Below, one piece after another: positions 1 to 5,193 of a DNA stretch of 6,019 bases. A model generated the notes under the pieces. That model searched no databases. It worked only from the letters and a program-made list of their open reading frames with translations, and was not told the origin of the DNA. Numbering within the stretch: position 1 is the first letter of the stretch; each line of letters starts with the position of its first letter. Made by a program: the position numbers and the translations under genes. The stretch is from DATLEX01 sp035525045 (lineage in GTDB: Bacteria > Acidobacteriota > Thermoanaerobaculia > Gp7-AA8), in NCBI GenBank assembly GCA_035525045.1, contig DATLEX010000344.1, positions 1 through 6,019 on the forward strand, in the 5' to 3' direction.

Positions 1-134
1 CCGATGCGGCCGTGGTGGTGATGAGCGAACTCAACGCCGCCTCCCGGGTGCTGACCGTGGACCGGAGCGACTTCAGTATCTACCGCGGCAACGATCGACA
101 GGTGATCGACTTCATCGCGCCGCCGAAGCGGTGA
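1..134 (+). CDS. PIN-domain (VapC-like) toxin protein, C-terminal part only
   Basis: The reading frame enters from the left edge (first full codon at base 3) and ends at TGA 132-134, giving 43 residues. The visible tail has the layout of the last third of a PIN domain. An Asp opens a hydrophobic helix (DAAVVVMSEL), then comes a buried strand ending in VLTVDRSDF, which matches the T-x-D-x-x-DF motif closing the PIN active site, then a YRGNDRQVIDF strand and a short polar end. PIN proteins of the VapC family are Mg-dependent ribonucleases, usually paired with an antitoxin. Any partner here would lie upstream, outside the window. The gene runs tail-to-tail with the complete vapC on the opposite strand, with 24 bp between the two stop codons. 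It is clearly a different PIN subgroup from that neighbour. It could be a solitary PIN nuclease rather than a TA toxin; the missing N-terminus prevents a firmer call. Confidence 0.72.
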   Translation, partial: DAAVVVMSELNAASRVLTVDRSDFSIYRGNDRQVIDFIAPPKR

Positions 135-158
135 GCTTCCACGCTCTGCCGGGCGGAA

Positions 159-539
159 TCACTCCGGGCGAGCCAGCGTCAGCCCGGGGATGTCGCGGAA
201 GTCGGCTTCGTTCAGCGTCCAGAGGGCGGCGTCGCGGGCGATGGCCACCGCCGCCACCGCCAGGTCCATCCCCCGCGTCCGCGGCGAGCGCATGCGCCGG
301 TAGAGGTTCGCCGCGACGATCGCCTCCGCGGCACCGAACGGAACGGCCTGCGCGACGGGAAAGAGGTCCTCCTGGACCTCCAGCTCGACAGCGGTGCGCG
401 GTCCGCGGAGCCACTCGTAGAGGACGATGGCGCTCAGTCCCAGACGCTCCCCCCGTTCGATGAAACGCCGCAAGCCGGGCGCGGAACGGCGCTCGCCGCA
501 GAGAGCGTCGACCAGGGCCGATGTGTCGACGAAGATCAC
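159..539 (-). CDS. vapC: VapC-type PIN-domain ribonuclease toxin
   Basis: This is a complete 126-residue PIN domain, the usual size for VapC. The expected acidic active-site positions are visible: Asp5 in the N-terminal FVDTSAL strand, Glu42 in LYEWLRG, Asp92 in RGMDLAVAAVAI, and Asn110/Asp113 in WTLNEADF, which starts the last core strand. The family cleaves RNA (tRNA or rRNA in studied members) with Mg2+ and is held inactive by a cognate antitoxin. The start is a GTG at 537-539 that overlaps the TGA of the upstream vapB in a GTGA arrangement, so translation is probably coupled. A GGGAGG stretch about 15 nt upstream is the only Shine-Dalgarno candidate and is rather far away. The last 44 codons or so have a damaged near-copy 4 kb away, beyond the glycosyltransferase gene. 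The RNA target cannot be predicted. Confidence 0.9.
   Translation of the reverse strand: MIFVDTSALVDALCGERRSAPGLRRFIERGERLGLSAIVLYEWLRGPRTAVELEVQEDLFPVAQAVPFGAAEAIVAANLYRRMRSPRTRGMDLAVAAVAIARDAALWTLNEADFRDIPGLTLARPE
193..293 (-). repeat. Direct repeat copy 1 (inside intact vapC)
   Basis: This 101-bp segment encodes residues 84-117 of VapC and recurs at 4223-4323 in the same orientation, exactly 4030 bp away. The two copies match at 96 of 101 positions, with an uninterrupted 51-bp identical run (213-263). Mismatches are at 202, 212, 264, 267 and 277. Similarity stops abruptly on both sides. Confidence 0.93.
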
Positions 540-817
540 TGCGGTGTGCGGCGTCCTCCCCGGCGCCTGGCCGCGCGAACATCCGCGATCTCACGGTCGA
601 CGTCGCGGGAGGGACGGGTGGGGGGGAGGGCCATCATCCGGTCGAGGACGCCGAGCAGGCGCCGGCGCTCGACCTCGCTGAGCCGGCCGGCCCGCTCGTG
701 ATAATCGGCCACCGCTTCCCGGATGACCTGGCTCTTCGGCTTCCCCAGGCGGACGGAGGTCACCTCGATCCTGCGGACAGTCTGCTCGTCGAGGGTGAAG
801 GTGACCTTCTTTGCCAT
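536..817 (-). CDS. vapB: VapB-type ribbon-helix-helix antitoxin
   Basis: This 93-residue basic protein starts with a ribbon-helix-helix pattern. A short strand of alternating residues (KKVTFTLD, residues 3-10) is followed by helix 1 (about 11-24), a GKPKSQ turn, and helix 2 (VIREAVADYHERAG, about 31-44). This is the MetJ/Arc/CopG-like DNA-binding fold found in many antitoxins. The C-terminal half (about 47-93) is charged and arginine-rich, consistent with the flexible toxin-neutralising tail. By family precedent it should dimerise, bind its own promoter and block VapC; the neutralising role rests on gene order rather than on a diagnostic motif. The gene lies directly upstream of vapC with a 4-bp stop/start overlap, the classic TA layout. 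It starts 28 bp after the amidohydrolase stop codon on the same strand. No clear Shine-Dalgarno precedes the ATG, so a very short leader is possible. Confidence 0.87.
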   Translation of the reverse strand: MAKKVTFTLDEQTVRRIEVTSVRLGKPKSQVIREAVADYHERAGRLSEVERRRLLGVLDRMMALPPTRPSRDVDREIADVRAARRRGGRRTPQ

Positions 818-838
818 ACCGATACCATACTACCATAT
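816..838 (-). promoter_or_regulatory. AT-rich repeat patch before vapB: candidate promoter/autoregulatory operator
   Basis: This short AT-rich island in otherwise very GC-rich DNA sits between the amidohydrolase stop and the vapB start. On the minus strand it reads as reiterated GGTA units, with TATGGT at 832-837 and again at 824-829, and a third GGTATGG running into the ATG. The two TATGGT hexamers resemble a -10 box, though no matching -35 is evident. If the first were used, the transcript would begin only a few bases before the ATG. Tandem half-sites 6-8 bp apart are typical operators for ribbon-helix-helix antitoxins, so autoregulation by the adjacent VapB is a reasonable inference. It is unproven. 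Confidence 0.4.
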
Positions 839-845
839 AGCCGCG

Positions 846-2606
846 TCAGCGGGCCATGGCGCTGAGCTCGTCGATGCCGCGGGCCACCCCGGCGCGCACG
901 ACATACCGGACGTCGCGGAAGCTGGCCACGCCGGCGGCCGGATCGCCGCCGAGGATCAGCAGATCGGCGGCCTTCCCCGGCTCGACCGTCCCTGTCTCCC
1001 CGTCGACCCCGGCTGCTCGCGCGGCGACGGAGGTCGAAGCGACGATCACCTGCATGGGCGTCATGCCGGCGCGCTGCATCGCTTCCATCTCGGCGTGGAT
1101 CGCCGGCCCGTGCAGGGTCAGGGGATTGCCGGCGTCCGTCCCGGTGGCGATCGCGATTCCGCCCGCGACGAGAGCGCGGAGATTCGCCTCGGCGATCCGC
1201 TGCTGCCCGGCGTTCGTCTTCTCGCGACGCGCGACCCGCTCGCCCGTCACCAGGGTCGCCGGCAGCGATGCCGTCGAGGCGACCTTCGCCAGCGTCGCGC
1301 CGTCGACGCAGCGGTTCGGATCGTCGACCGCCGGCGCCGTCCGATCGAGCACCGACCGGTACATCCGGAGATAGCCCCCCACCACGGTCAGCGTCGGCGT
1401 GACGATGGTCCCGGCGCGCCGGGCGAGGTCGATGAACTCCTGATCGACCGGCTCGTCCCAGATGCCATGGACCAGGAGCCGCGCCCCGGCGCGGACCGCC
1501 TCCTTCGCCTTCGCCAGCTCGGTGGCGTGCACGATGAGGGGCAGCTTCCGCTTCCGCGCTTCGTCGCCCGCGGCCGCGAGCGCGGCGCCATTCTCCTCGA
1601 TGTACCAGACCTTGACCGCCTTCGCCCCGCGGGCCGCCAGGTAGCGGACGCCGCCGCGCCCCGCCTCTTCATCCTTCAGATGGATGAACTGCCGCTCCGC
1701 CGGAAGGTTGACCCAGTGATCGCGCGTCGACAGCAGCGGTCCGGCGGTGACCACGCGCGGCACGCTGCTGTCGTGCCCGAGGCGCTCGTCGAGTCGCAGC
1801 GTCCAGGGATAGCCGCCGACGTCGAAGACCGTCGTCACGCCGGAGCAGAGGTAGGAGCGGCCGAAGCGCTCCGGGCCCGCCTCGAGCCCCGCCTCGACCT
1901 CCTCGTACGGGTGAGAGGGGCGGACGTCGAGCGCGTCGGGACGGCCGTCCGCCCAGCCGGTCTGGGAGAAGTGGACGTGGGCGTCGATCAGGCCGGGGGT
2001 GATCCACATCCCCGTCGCGTCGAGGACGTCGACGCCGGGCGGGACCTCGCACCGCCCCGCGCAGTCGATCCGGCCGTTGCGGATGATGACGGTCGCGTTC
2101 CCGACCGGCGGGCCGCCGCGGCCGTCGATCAGCGTTCCGCCGGCGATGGCCCGCGGAGGGGGCGGCGTACCGGGAGGGGTGTCGATCGCGCCGGTGAGGG
2201 CGATCCTCCACCCCGCCGGCGTCTTGAGGAAGAGCCGCTCGGAAATCCCGGAGTGCTCCTCCGCGCCGTAGCGGACGCGGTAGCGATAGGTTCCGTACAC
2301 GAAGCCCGGCTGAACCGGCGTCAGGCGCATGTCGCTCGCCTCGATCGTGTCGGGCCAGCGATCCCCCGCCTGCCGCGCGAAGTCGTCGAAGCCGGTGCTG
2401 AAGCCGGCCGGGCCGGTGCGGATCAGGCGCGGGTCGTCGAGGTAGAGCGAGAGGTACTTCGCGCGGTCGCGCTCCCGGATCGCGGCGATGTTCTGCTCGA
2501 AGACGGCACGCGCCGCCGCGAGGTCCTCCTGTTCACCGGCGGCCGCGGGACTCCAGGCGAAGAGAGCGGTGAGAATGACGGTGATCGTTCGCATGATGAT
2601 GGCCAT
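846..2606 (-). CDS. Exported amidohydrolase with N-terminal NTF2-like domain
   Basis: This 586-residue protein has three parts. A signal peptide covers about residues 1-23 (hydrophobic ITVILTALFAW then SPAAAG); Met5 is a likely alternative start that would shorten the n-region, and neither start has a clear ribosome site. An NTF2/SnoaL-like (DUF4440-type) domain spans about 28-140, from AARAVFEQNIAAIRERD to LFLKTPAGWRIALTG. An amidohydrolase family 1 metal-dependent hydrolase fills about 152-580. Its metal ligands are all visible: His210/His212 (DAHVHF), Lys332 (KAVKVWY, the expected carboxylated lysine), His360 (IVHATE), His380 (LVHGIWD) and Asp491 (GTDAGNP). The C-terminal composite beta-domain motif GTVEPGKAADLLIL is also present. 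The layout matches imidazolonepropionase- and Xaa-Pro-dipeptidase-like members, which hydrolyse C-N bonds, but the substrate cannot be read. It follows the glycosyltransferase by 15 bp and was probably cotranscribed with it. The enzyme should act in the periplasm or on the cell surface. Confidence 0.9.
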   Translation of the reverse strand: MAIIMRTITVILTALFAWSPAAAGEQEDLAAARAVFEQNIAAIRERDRAKYLSLYLDDPRLIRTGPAGFSTGFDDFARQAGDRWPDTIEASDMRLTPVQPGFVYGTYRYRVRYGAEEHSGISERLFLKTPAGWRIALTGAIDTPPGTPPPPRAIAGGTLIDGRGGPPVGNATVIIRNGRIDCAGRCEVPPGVDVLDATGMWITPGLIDAHVHFSQTGWADGRPDALDVRPSHPYEEVEAGLEAGPERFGRSYLCSGVTTVFDVGGYPWTLRLDERLGHDSSVPRVVTAGPLLSTRDHWVNLPAERQFIHLKDEEAGRGGVRYLAARGAKAVKVWYIEENGAALAAAGDEARKRKLPLIVHATELAKAKEAVRAGARLLVHGIWDEPVDQEFIDLARRAGTIVTPTLTVVGGYLRMYRSVLDRTAPAVDDPNRCVDGATLAKVASTASLPATLVTGERVARREKTNAGQQRIAEANLRALVAGGIAIATGTDAGNPLTLHGPAIHAEMEAMQRAGMTPMQVIVASTSVAARAAGVDGETGTVEPGKAADLLILGGDPAAGVASFRDVRYVVRAGVARGIDELSAMAR

Positions 2607-2621
2607 TGTAGAGATGAGGGC

Positions 2622-4184
2622 CTAAAACCAGTTCTTCACCCGCGGCCACAGCTCGGGCAGCGGCGGGCTCAGCCCGCGGCAGACGTAGATTCCCATCCGC
2701 TGCTCGAAGGGCATGGCGTGAGGGTGCGATCCCACCGGTCCGGCGTACTCCACCGCGCGGCACAGCTCGTTCAGTGTGTGCGTGGGCGTGTCCACGACCA
2801 CCAGCACCTCGCCGCTGTAGCCGCGCGGTCCCCACAGATAGTAGTTCTGGTGGCCGCTCAGCGCCGGCGGGAGGCCGTGCTTGCGACCCAGGATGTCGAT
2901 GGCGCCGGCCTCGCCGAAGTTCTGCGCGAAGATGCCGGCCTGCGCGCGCTCGCCTTCGGGCAGCGCGTGATAGGCGCGGGCGGCGCTGGCCACCATCTCC
3001 TCCCACCCCAGCCGGTCGGCCAGATGCTGCGGCAGCTCCGCGGTGTGGCTGTGCTCGGTCCGCGGCGGCGAGATGCCGAGCGTGCGCTGCCAGCCGGCGG
3101 TGCGCTCCGGCGACATCAGCGGGAGGCCGATGGGCAGCAGGACCAGCGTCCCTGCGATGACGAGGGCAACATAGCCGGCCCGCAGCCAGCTCCAGCGCCG
3201 GGCCGTCCAGCGCTCGAACGCCACCGCTCCGGCGGCGAAGAGCATCGGATATGCCGGCCCAAGGTAGTAGCTCTTGCCCTTCAGCAGCACGAGCACCGCG
3301 AAGGTGATCAGGTAGGCGAATCCGAGCGCGCGATGCCCCTTGTCGTCACGCCCGCGCAGCAGCCACACCAGGCCGGCGAGCCAGAGGGGAAAGGCCAGCG
3401 GCCCGAGGAGGAAGATCTGCTGGCCGAAGTACTCCAGCGGGTTGAGCACCACGTTCTTGTGGCTCCGCCGGATGTTGTCGAGCAGCTCGAAGGTCGGCCA
3501 GCCGTGCTGCCACTGCCAGAGGAGATTGGGGAGGAAGAGCAGGAGCGCGACGGCGCCGCCCGCCACCAGCCACCGGCTCCACAGAAGCCGGCGGCGCGAC
3601 GAGAAGGCGATGCCGGCCACCAGCGCGAAGGCGAAGAAGGCCACCGAGTGCTTGGCGTGCAGGCCCACTCCCGCGATCAGGCCGAACCAGAGCCAGAGCC
3701 GCGGTTGGTTCTCCTGCAGTATGCGGAGGGTGATCCAGGCCAGCGCGGTCCAGAAGAAGACCTCGAAACTGTCGGTGGAGAGCTTCGACCCGATCACCAG
3801 GTAGAACGGCGCGGCAAGGACGAGCAGCGCCGCCAGCGCCTGCGCAAACACGCCTCCGCGCAGCCGCCGCGCCATCAGCGCGGCGAGCAGCATCGCCGCC
3901 GCGCCGAATGCGGCGGGGAAGAAGCGGAGGCCGTAGAGCGTCTCGCCGAACAGCTTCCACCCCGCGACCGCGAGCAGCGGCGCCATGGACGGGTGGTCGA
4001 CGTAGCCCCAGTCGGGGCGCAGCCCGCAGACCAGGTAATAGAGCTCGTCGCGGAAATATCCGAAGGGCGCGGCGTTGAACAGCGGGAGCAACAACTTGAC
4101 GGCGGCCATCGTGCCGGCGAGCGCGGCGGCGCTCGTCCACCAGCGCGAGGCCGGCGCGGGGGCGGGGGAAGCAGTGGCAGTCAT
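2622..4184 (-). CDS. GT39/ArnT-like multi-pass membrane glycosyltransferase
   Basis: This 520-residue integral membrane protein has roughly ten to eleven hydrophobic segments between residues 17 and 356, followed by a soluble C-terminal region (about 360-520) that is probably periplasmic. The GT-C hallmarks of the protein-mannosyltransferase/ArnT superfamily are present. An acidic pair lies in the first extracytoplasmic loop (FRDELYYL, Asp46-Glu47) followed by YVDHPSMAPLL (Asp63-His64). LSTDSFEVFFW (Asp138) comes mid-protein and KGKSYYLGPAYPMLFA at 302-317. Such enzymes move a sugar from a polyprenyl-phosphate donor to a lipid, protein or glycan outside the inner membrane; donor and acceptor cannot be inferred here. 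The ATG at 4182-4184 starts an Ala/Pro-rich cytoplasmic tail and lacks an obvious Shine-Dalgarno. It is the first gene of a probable two-gene operon with the exported amidohydrolase. A vapC remnant ends 7 bp before its start. Confidence 0.88.
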   Translation of the reverse strand: MTATASPAPAPASRWWTSAAALAGTMAAVKLLLPLFNAAPFGYFRDELYYLVCGLRPDWGYVDHPSMAPLLAVAGWKLFGETLYGLRFFPAAFGAAAMLLAALMARRLRGGVFAQALAALLVLAAPFYLVIGSKLSTDSFEVFFWTALAWITLRILQENQPRLWLWFGLIAGVGLHAKHSVAFFAFALVAGIAFSSRRRLLWSRWLVAGGAVALLLFLPNLLWQWQHGWPTFELLDNIRRSHKNVVLNPLEYFGQQIFLLGPLAFPLWLAGLVWLLRGRDDKGHRALGFAYLITFAVLVLLKGKSYYLGPAYPMLFAAGAVAFERWTARRWSWLRAGYVALVIAGTLVLLPIGLPLMSPERTAGWQRTLGISPPRTEHSHTAELPQHLADRLGWEEMVASAARAYHALPEGERAQAGIFAQNFGEAGAIDILGRKHGLPPALSGHQNYYLWGPRGYSGEVLVVVDTPTHTLNELCRAVEYAGPVGSHPHAMPFEQRMGIYVCRGLSPPLPELWPRVKNWF

Positions 4185-4191
4185 AGGGCGA

Positions 4192-4344
4192 TCAGCAGTC
4201 CATTATCCGGGCTGGGCGAGGGTCGCGGAAGCCGGCTTCGTGCAGCGTCCAGAGGGCGGCGTCGCGGGCGATGGCCACCGCCGCCACCGCCAGCTCGATC
4301 CCCCGCTTCCGCGGCGAGCGCATCGTGCCCTTCGGCTCCGCCAT
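4192..4344 (-). pseudogene. Decayed C-terminal fragment of a VapC-type PIN toxin
   Basis: Read on the minus strand, 4223-4323 reproduces residues 84-117 of the intact VapC at 159-539 in the same frame: MRSP, then LAVAAVAIARDAALWTL, then FRD. All five nucleotide differences change the protein: T87K, M91I, D92E, N110H and D113G (intact numbering). The last three fall on conserved PIN active-site positions. The N-terminal 83 residues, with Asp5 and Glu42, are absent. The C-terminus diverges after FRD and is consistent with a small in-frame deletion and loss of the original stop; the frame now ends at TGA 4192-4194. An in-frame ATG at 4342-4344 leaves a 50-residue open frame, but no ribosome site is evident. 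It abuts the glycosyltransferase start. A remnant is the simplest reading; a translated small peptide is not excluded. Confidence 0.8.
4223..4323 (-). repeat. Direct repeat copy 2 (vapC remnant)
   Basis: This is the second copy of the 101-bp vapC segment, lying upstream of the glycosyltransferase gene. Together with copy 1 it brackets the vapB, amidohydrolase and glycosyltransferase genes in direct orientation, a geometry that would permit deletion or duplication of the intervening 4 kb by homologous recombination. No transposase or terminal inverted repeat accompanies either copy. Confidence 0.93.
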
Positions 4345-4464
4345 CAACTTCCATCCACACGTGCGGAGATGCTCTCCGGACCGCGGCGATCAACCATCAT
4401 CGATATCGATCTTGGAGCCGGCGATGCCTCCTGGCGCTGTACCATTGGGTCACAACACACTCCA
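4345..4464. promoter_or_regulatory. Divergent intergenic region with palindrome and start-codon inverted repeat
   Basis: This 120-bp non-coding stretch lies between the leftward vapC remnant/glycosyltransferase and the rightward ABC operon, and must carry the promoter for the latter. Base composition is less GC-rich here. Two symmetric elements are visible: a 12-bp perfect palindrome ATCGATATCGAT at 4399-4410, and an inverted repeat CATTGG (4443-4448) with CCAATG (4462-4467) across a 13-bp spacer. No confident -35/-10 pair was found. In related YtrB-type operons a GntR-family repressor gene often precedes the ATPase; none is present here, so any regulator must be elsewhere. Confidence 0.45.
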
Positions 4465-4467
4465 ATG
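4443..4467 (+). promoter_or_regulatory. Inverted repeat overlapping the ABC ATPase start codon
   Basis: CATTGG and CCAATG are exact reverse complements separated by 13 bases, and the right arm ends in the ATG of the ABC ATPase gene. In RNA this could form a 6-bp stem (plus one G-U pair) that occludes the start codon; in DNA it could be an operator half-site pair. A 6-bp arm is short enough to arise by chance, so this is only a candidate. Confidence 0.3.
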
Positions 4468-5190
4468 ACCGCCGCTGAACCGGTGATCGCAGTTTCGGAT
4501 CTGACGCGCCGTTTCGGTGCGCGGGCGGCGCTGTCCTCCGTGACCCTGCGGATTCCCCGCGGCGGCGTGTACGGCCTGGTCGGCGCGAACGGCGCAGGAA
4601 AGACGACGCTGATTCGCCACCTCCTCGGGCTCTTACGTGCCGAGGAGGGGAGCGTGCGGGTGTTCGGCCTCGATCCGGCGGCGGATCCGGTCGGGGTGCT
4701 CTCCCGCATTGGCTATCTGTCGGAGGAAAATGATCTTCCCGGCTGGATGCGCGTCGGCGAGTTGATGCGTTACTCGCGCGCGTTCTATCCCGGCTGGGAC
4801 GATGCGTATGCCGGCGAGTTGCGCACGGCATTCGGGCTCGATCCCGCGGCGAAGATCAAGACGCTTTCGAAGGGGCAGAAAGCGCGCGCCGGTCTCGTCG
4901 TCGCACTCGCCTACCGGCCGGAGCTGCTCGTGCTCGACGAGCCCTCCTCCGGCCTCGATCCCATCGTGCGCCGCGACATCCTCGGCGCCATCCTGCGTAC
5001 GATCGCAGACGAAGGGCGGACGGTGCTGTTCTCATCGCATCTCCTGGAGGAGGTCGAGCAGGTCGCCGATCACGTGACGATGATCCGGCAGGGAACGATC
5101 GTCGTGAGCGCACCGCTGCAAGAGGTGAAGGATGCGCACGGCGGAGCTTCGCTCGACGAGATCTTCGTCGAGCGAATCGGAGGCGTCTGA
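4465..5190 (+). CDS. ABC transporter ATP-binding protein (YtrB-like, ABC-2 export type)
   Basis: This 241-residue ATPase has every nucleotide-binding-domain motif in order. Walker A is GANGAGKTT at 40-48, the signature is LSKGQKAR at 134-141 (LSKGQ instead of LSGGQ), Walker B is LLVLDEP at 154-160, the D-loop is SGLD at 162-165 and the H-loop is His192 in FSSHLLEEVE. The usual Q-loop glutamine is replaced by acidic residues in GYLSEENDLP (83-92). That segment continues into WMRVGELMRYSRAFYPGWD, which is characteristic of YtrB-like ABC-2 ATPases. It should power the permease encoded 3 bp downstream. The frame stays open far upstream (to 4075), but that part reads antisense to the glycosyltransferase and vapC remnant and has no family resemblance. 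The ATG at 4465 gives a normal N-terminus (MTAAEPVIAVSDLTRRFG). No strong Shine-Dalgarno precedes it, and the ATG sits in an inverted repeat. Confidence 0.93.
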   Translation: MTAAEPVIAVSDLTRRFGARAALSSVTLRIPRGGVYGLVGANGAGKTTLIRHLLGLLRAEEGSVRVFGLDPAADPVGVLSRIGYLSEENDLPGWMRVGELMRYSRAFYPGWDDAYAGELRTAFGLDPAAKIKTLSKGQKARAGLVVALAYRPELLVLDEPSSGLDPIVRRDILGAILRTIADEGRTVLFSSHLLEEVEQVADHVTMIRQGTIVVSAPLQEVKDAHGGASLDEIFVERIGGV

Positions 5191-5193
5191 AGA

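Noticed and set aside
135..158. Possible bidirectional terminator between the convergent PIN genes
   Set aside because: Only GC-rich direct-repeat-like words (CCGGGCG) are present; there is no convincing stem with a T-run on either strand.
131..463. Open frame on + over vapC, and its look-alike stretch near 4220-4320
   Set aside because: The shared Arg/Pro-rich translation is simply the antisense reading of the duplicated vapC segment; the sense-strand PIN motifs explain it.
193..4323. Composite transposon or insertion sequence bounded by the vapC repeats
   Set aside because: No transposase, terminal inverted repeats or target-site duplication can be seen; the repeats are coding fragments of a PIN domain.
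4075..4464. N-terminal extension of the ABC ATPase frame
   Set aside because: The upstream part is antisense to the glycosyltransferase and vapC remnant. The family N-terminus fits the ATG at 4465.
723..4478. Very long open frame (about 1250 codons) on the + strand
   Set aside because: It runs antisense through vapB, the amidohydrolase and the glycosyltransferase, all well-supported by motifs. Its translation is low-complexity Arg/Pro/Gly/Ala-rich with no domain, as expected for a stop-poor antisense frame in high-GC DNA.
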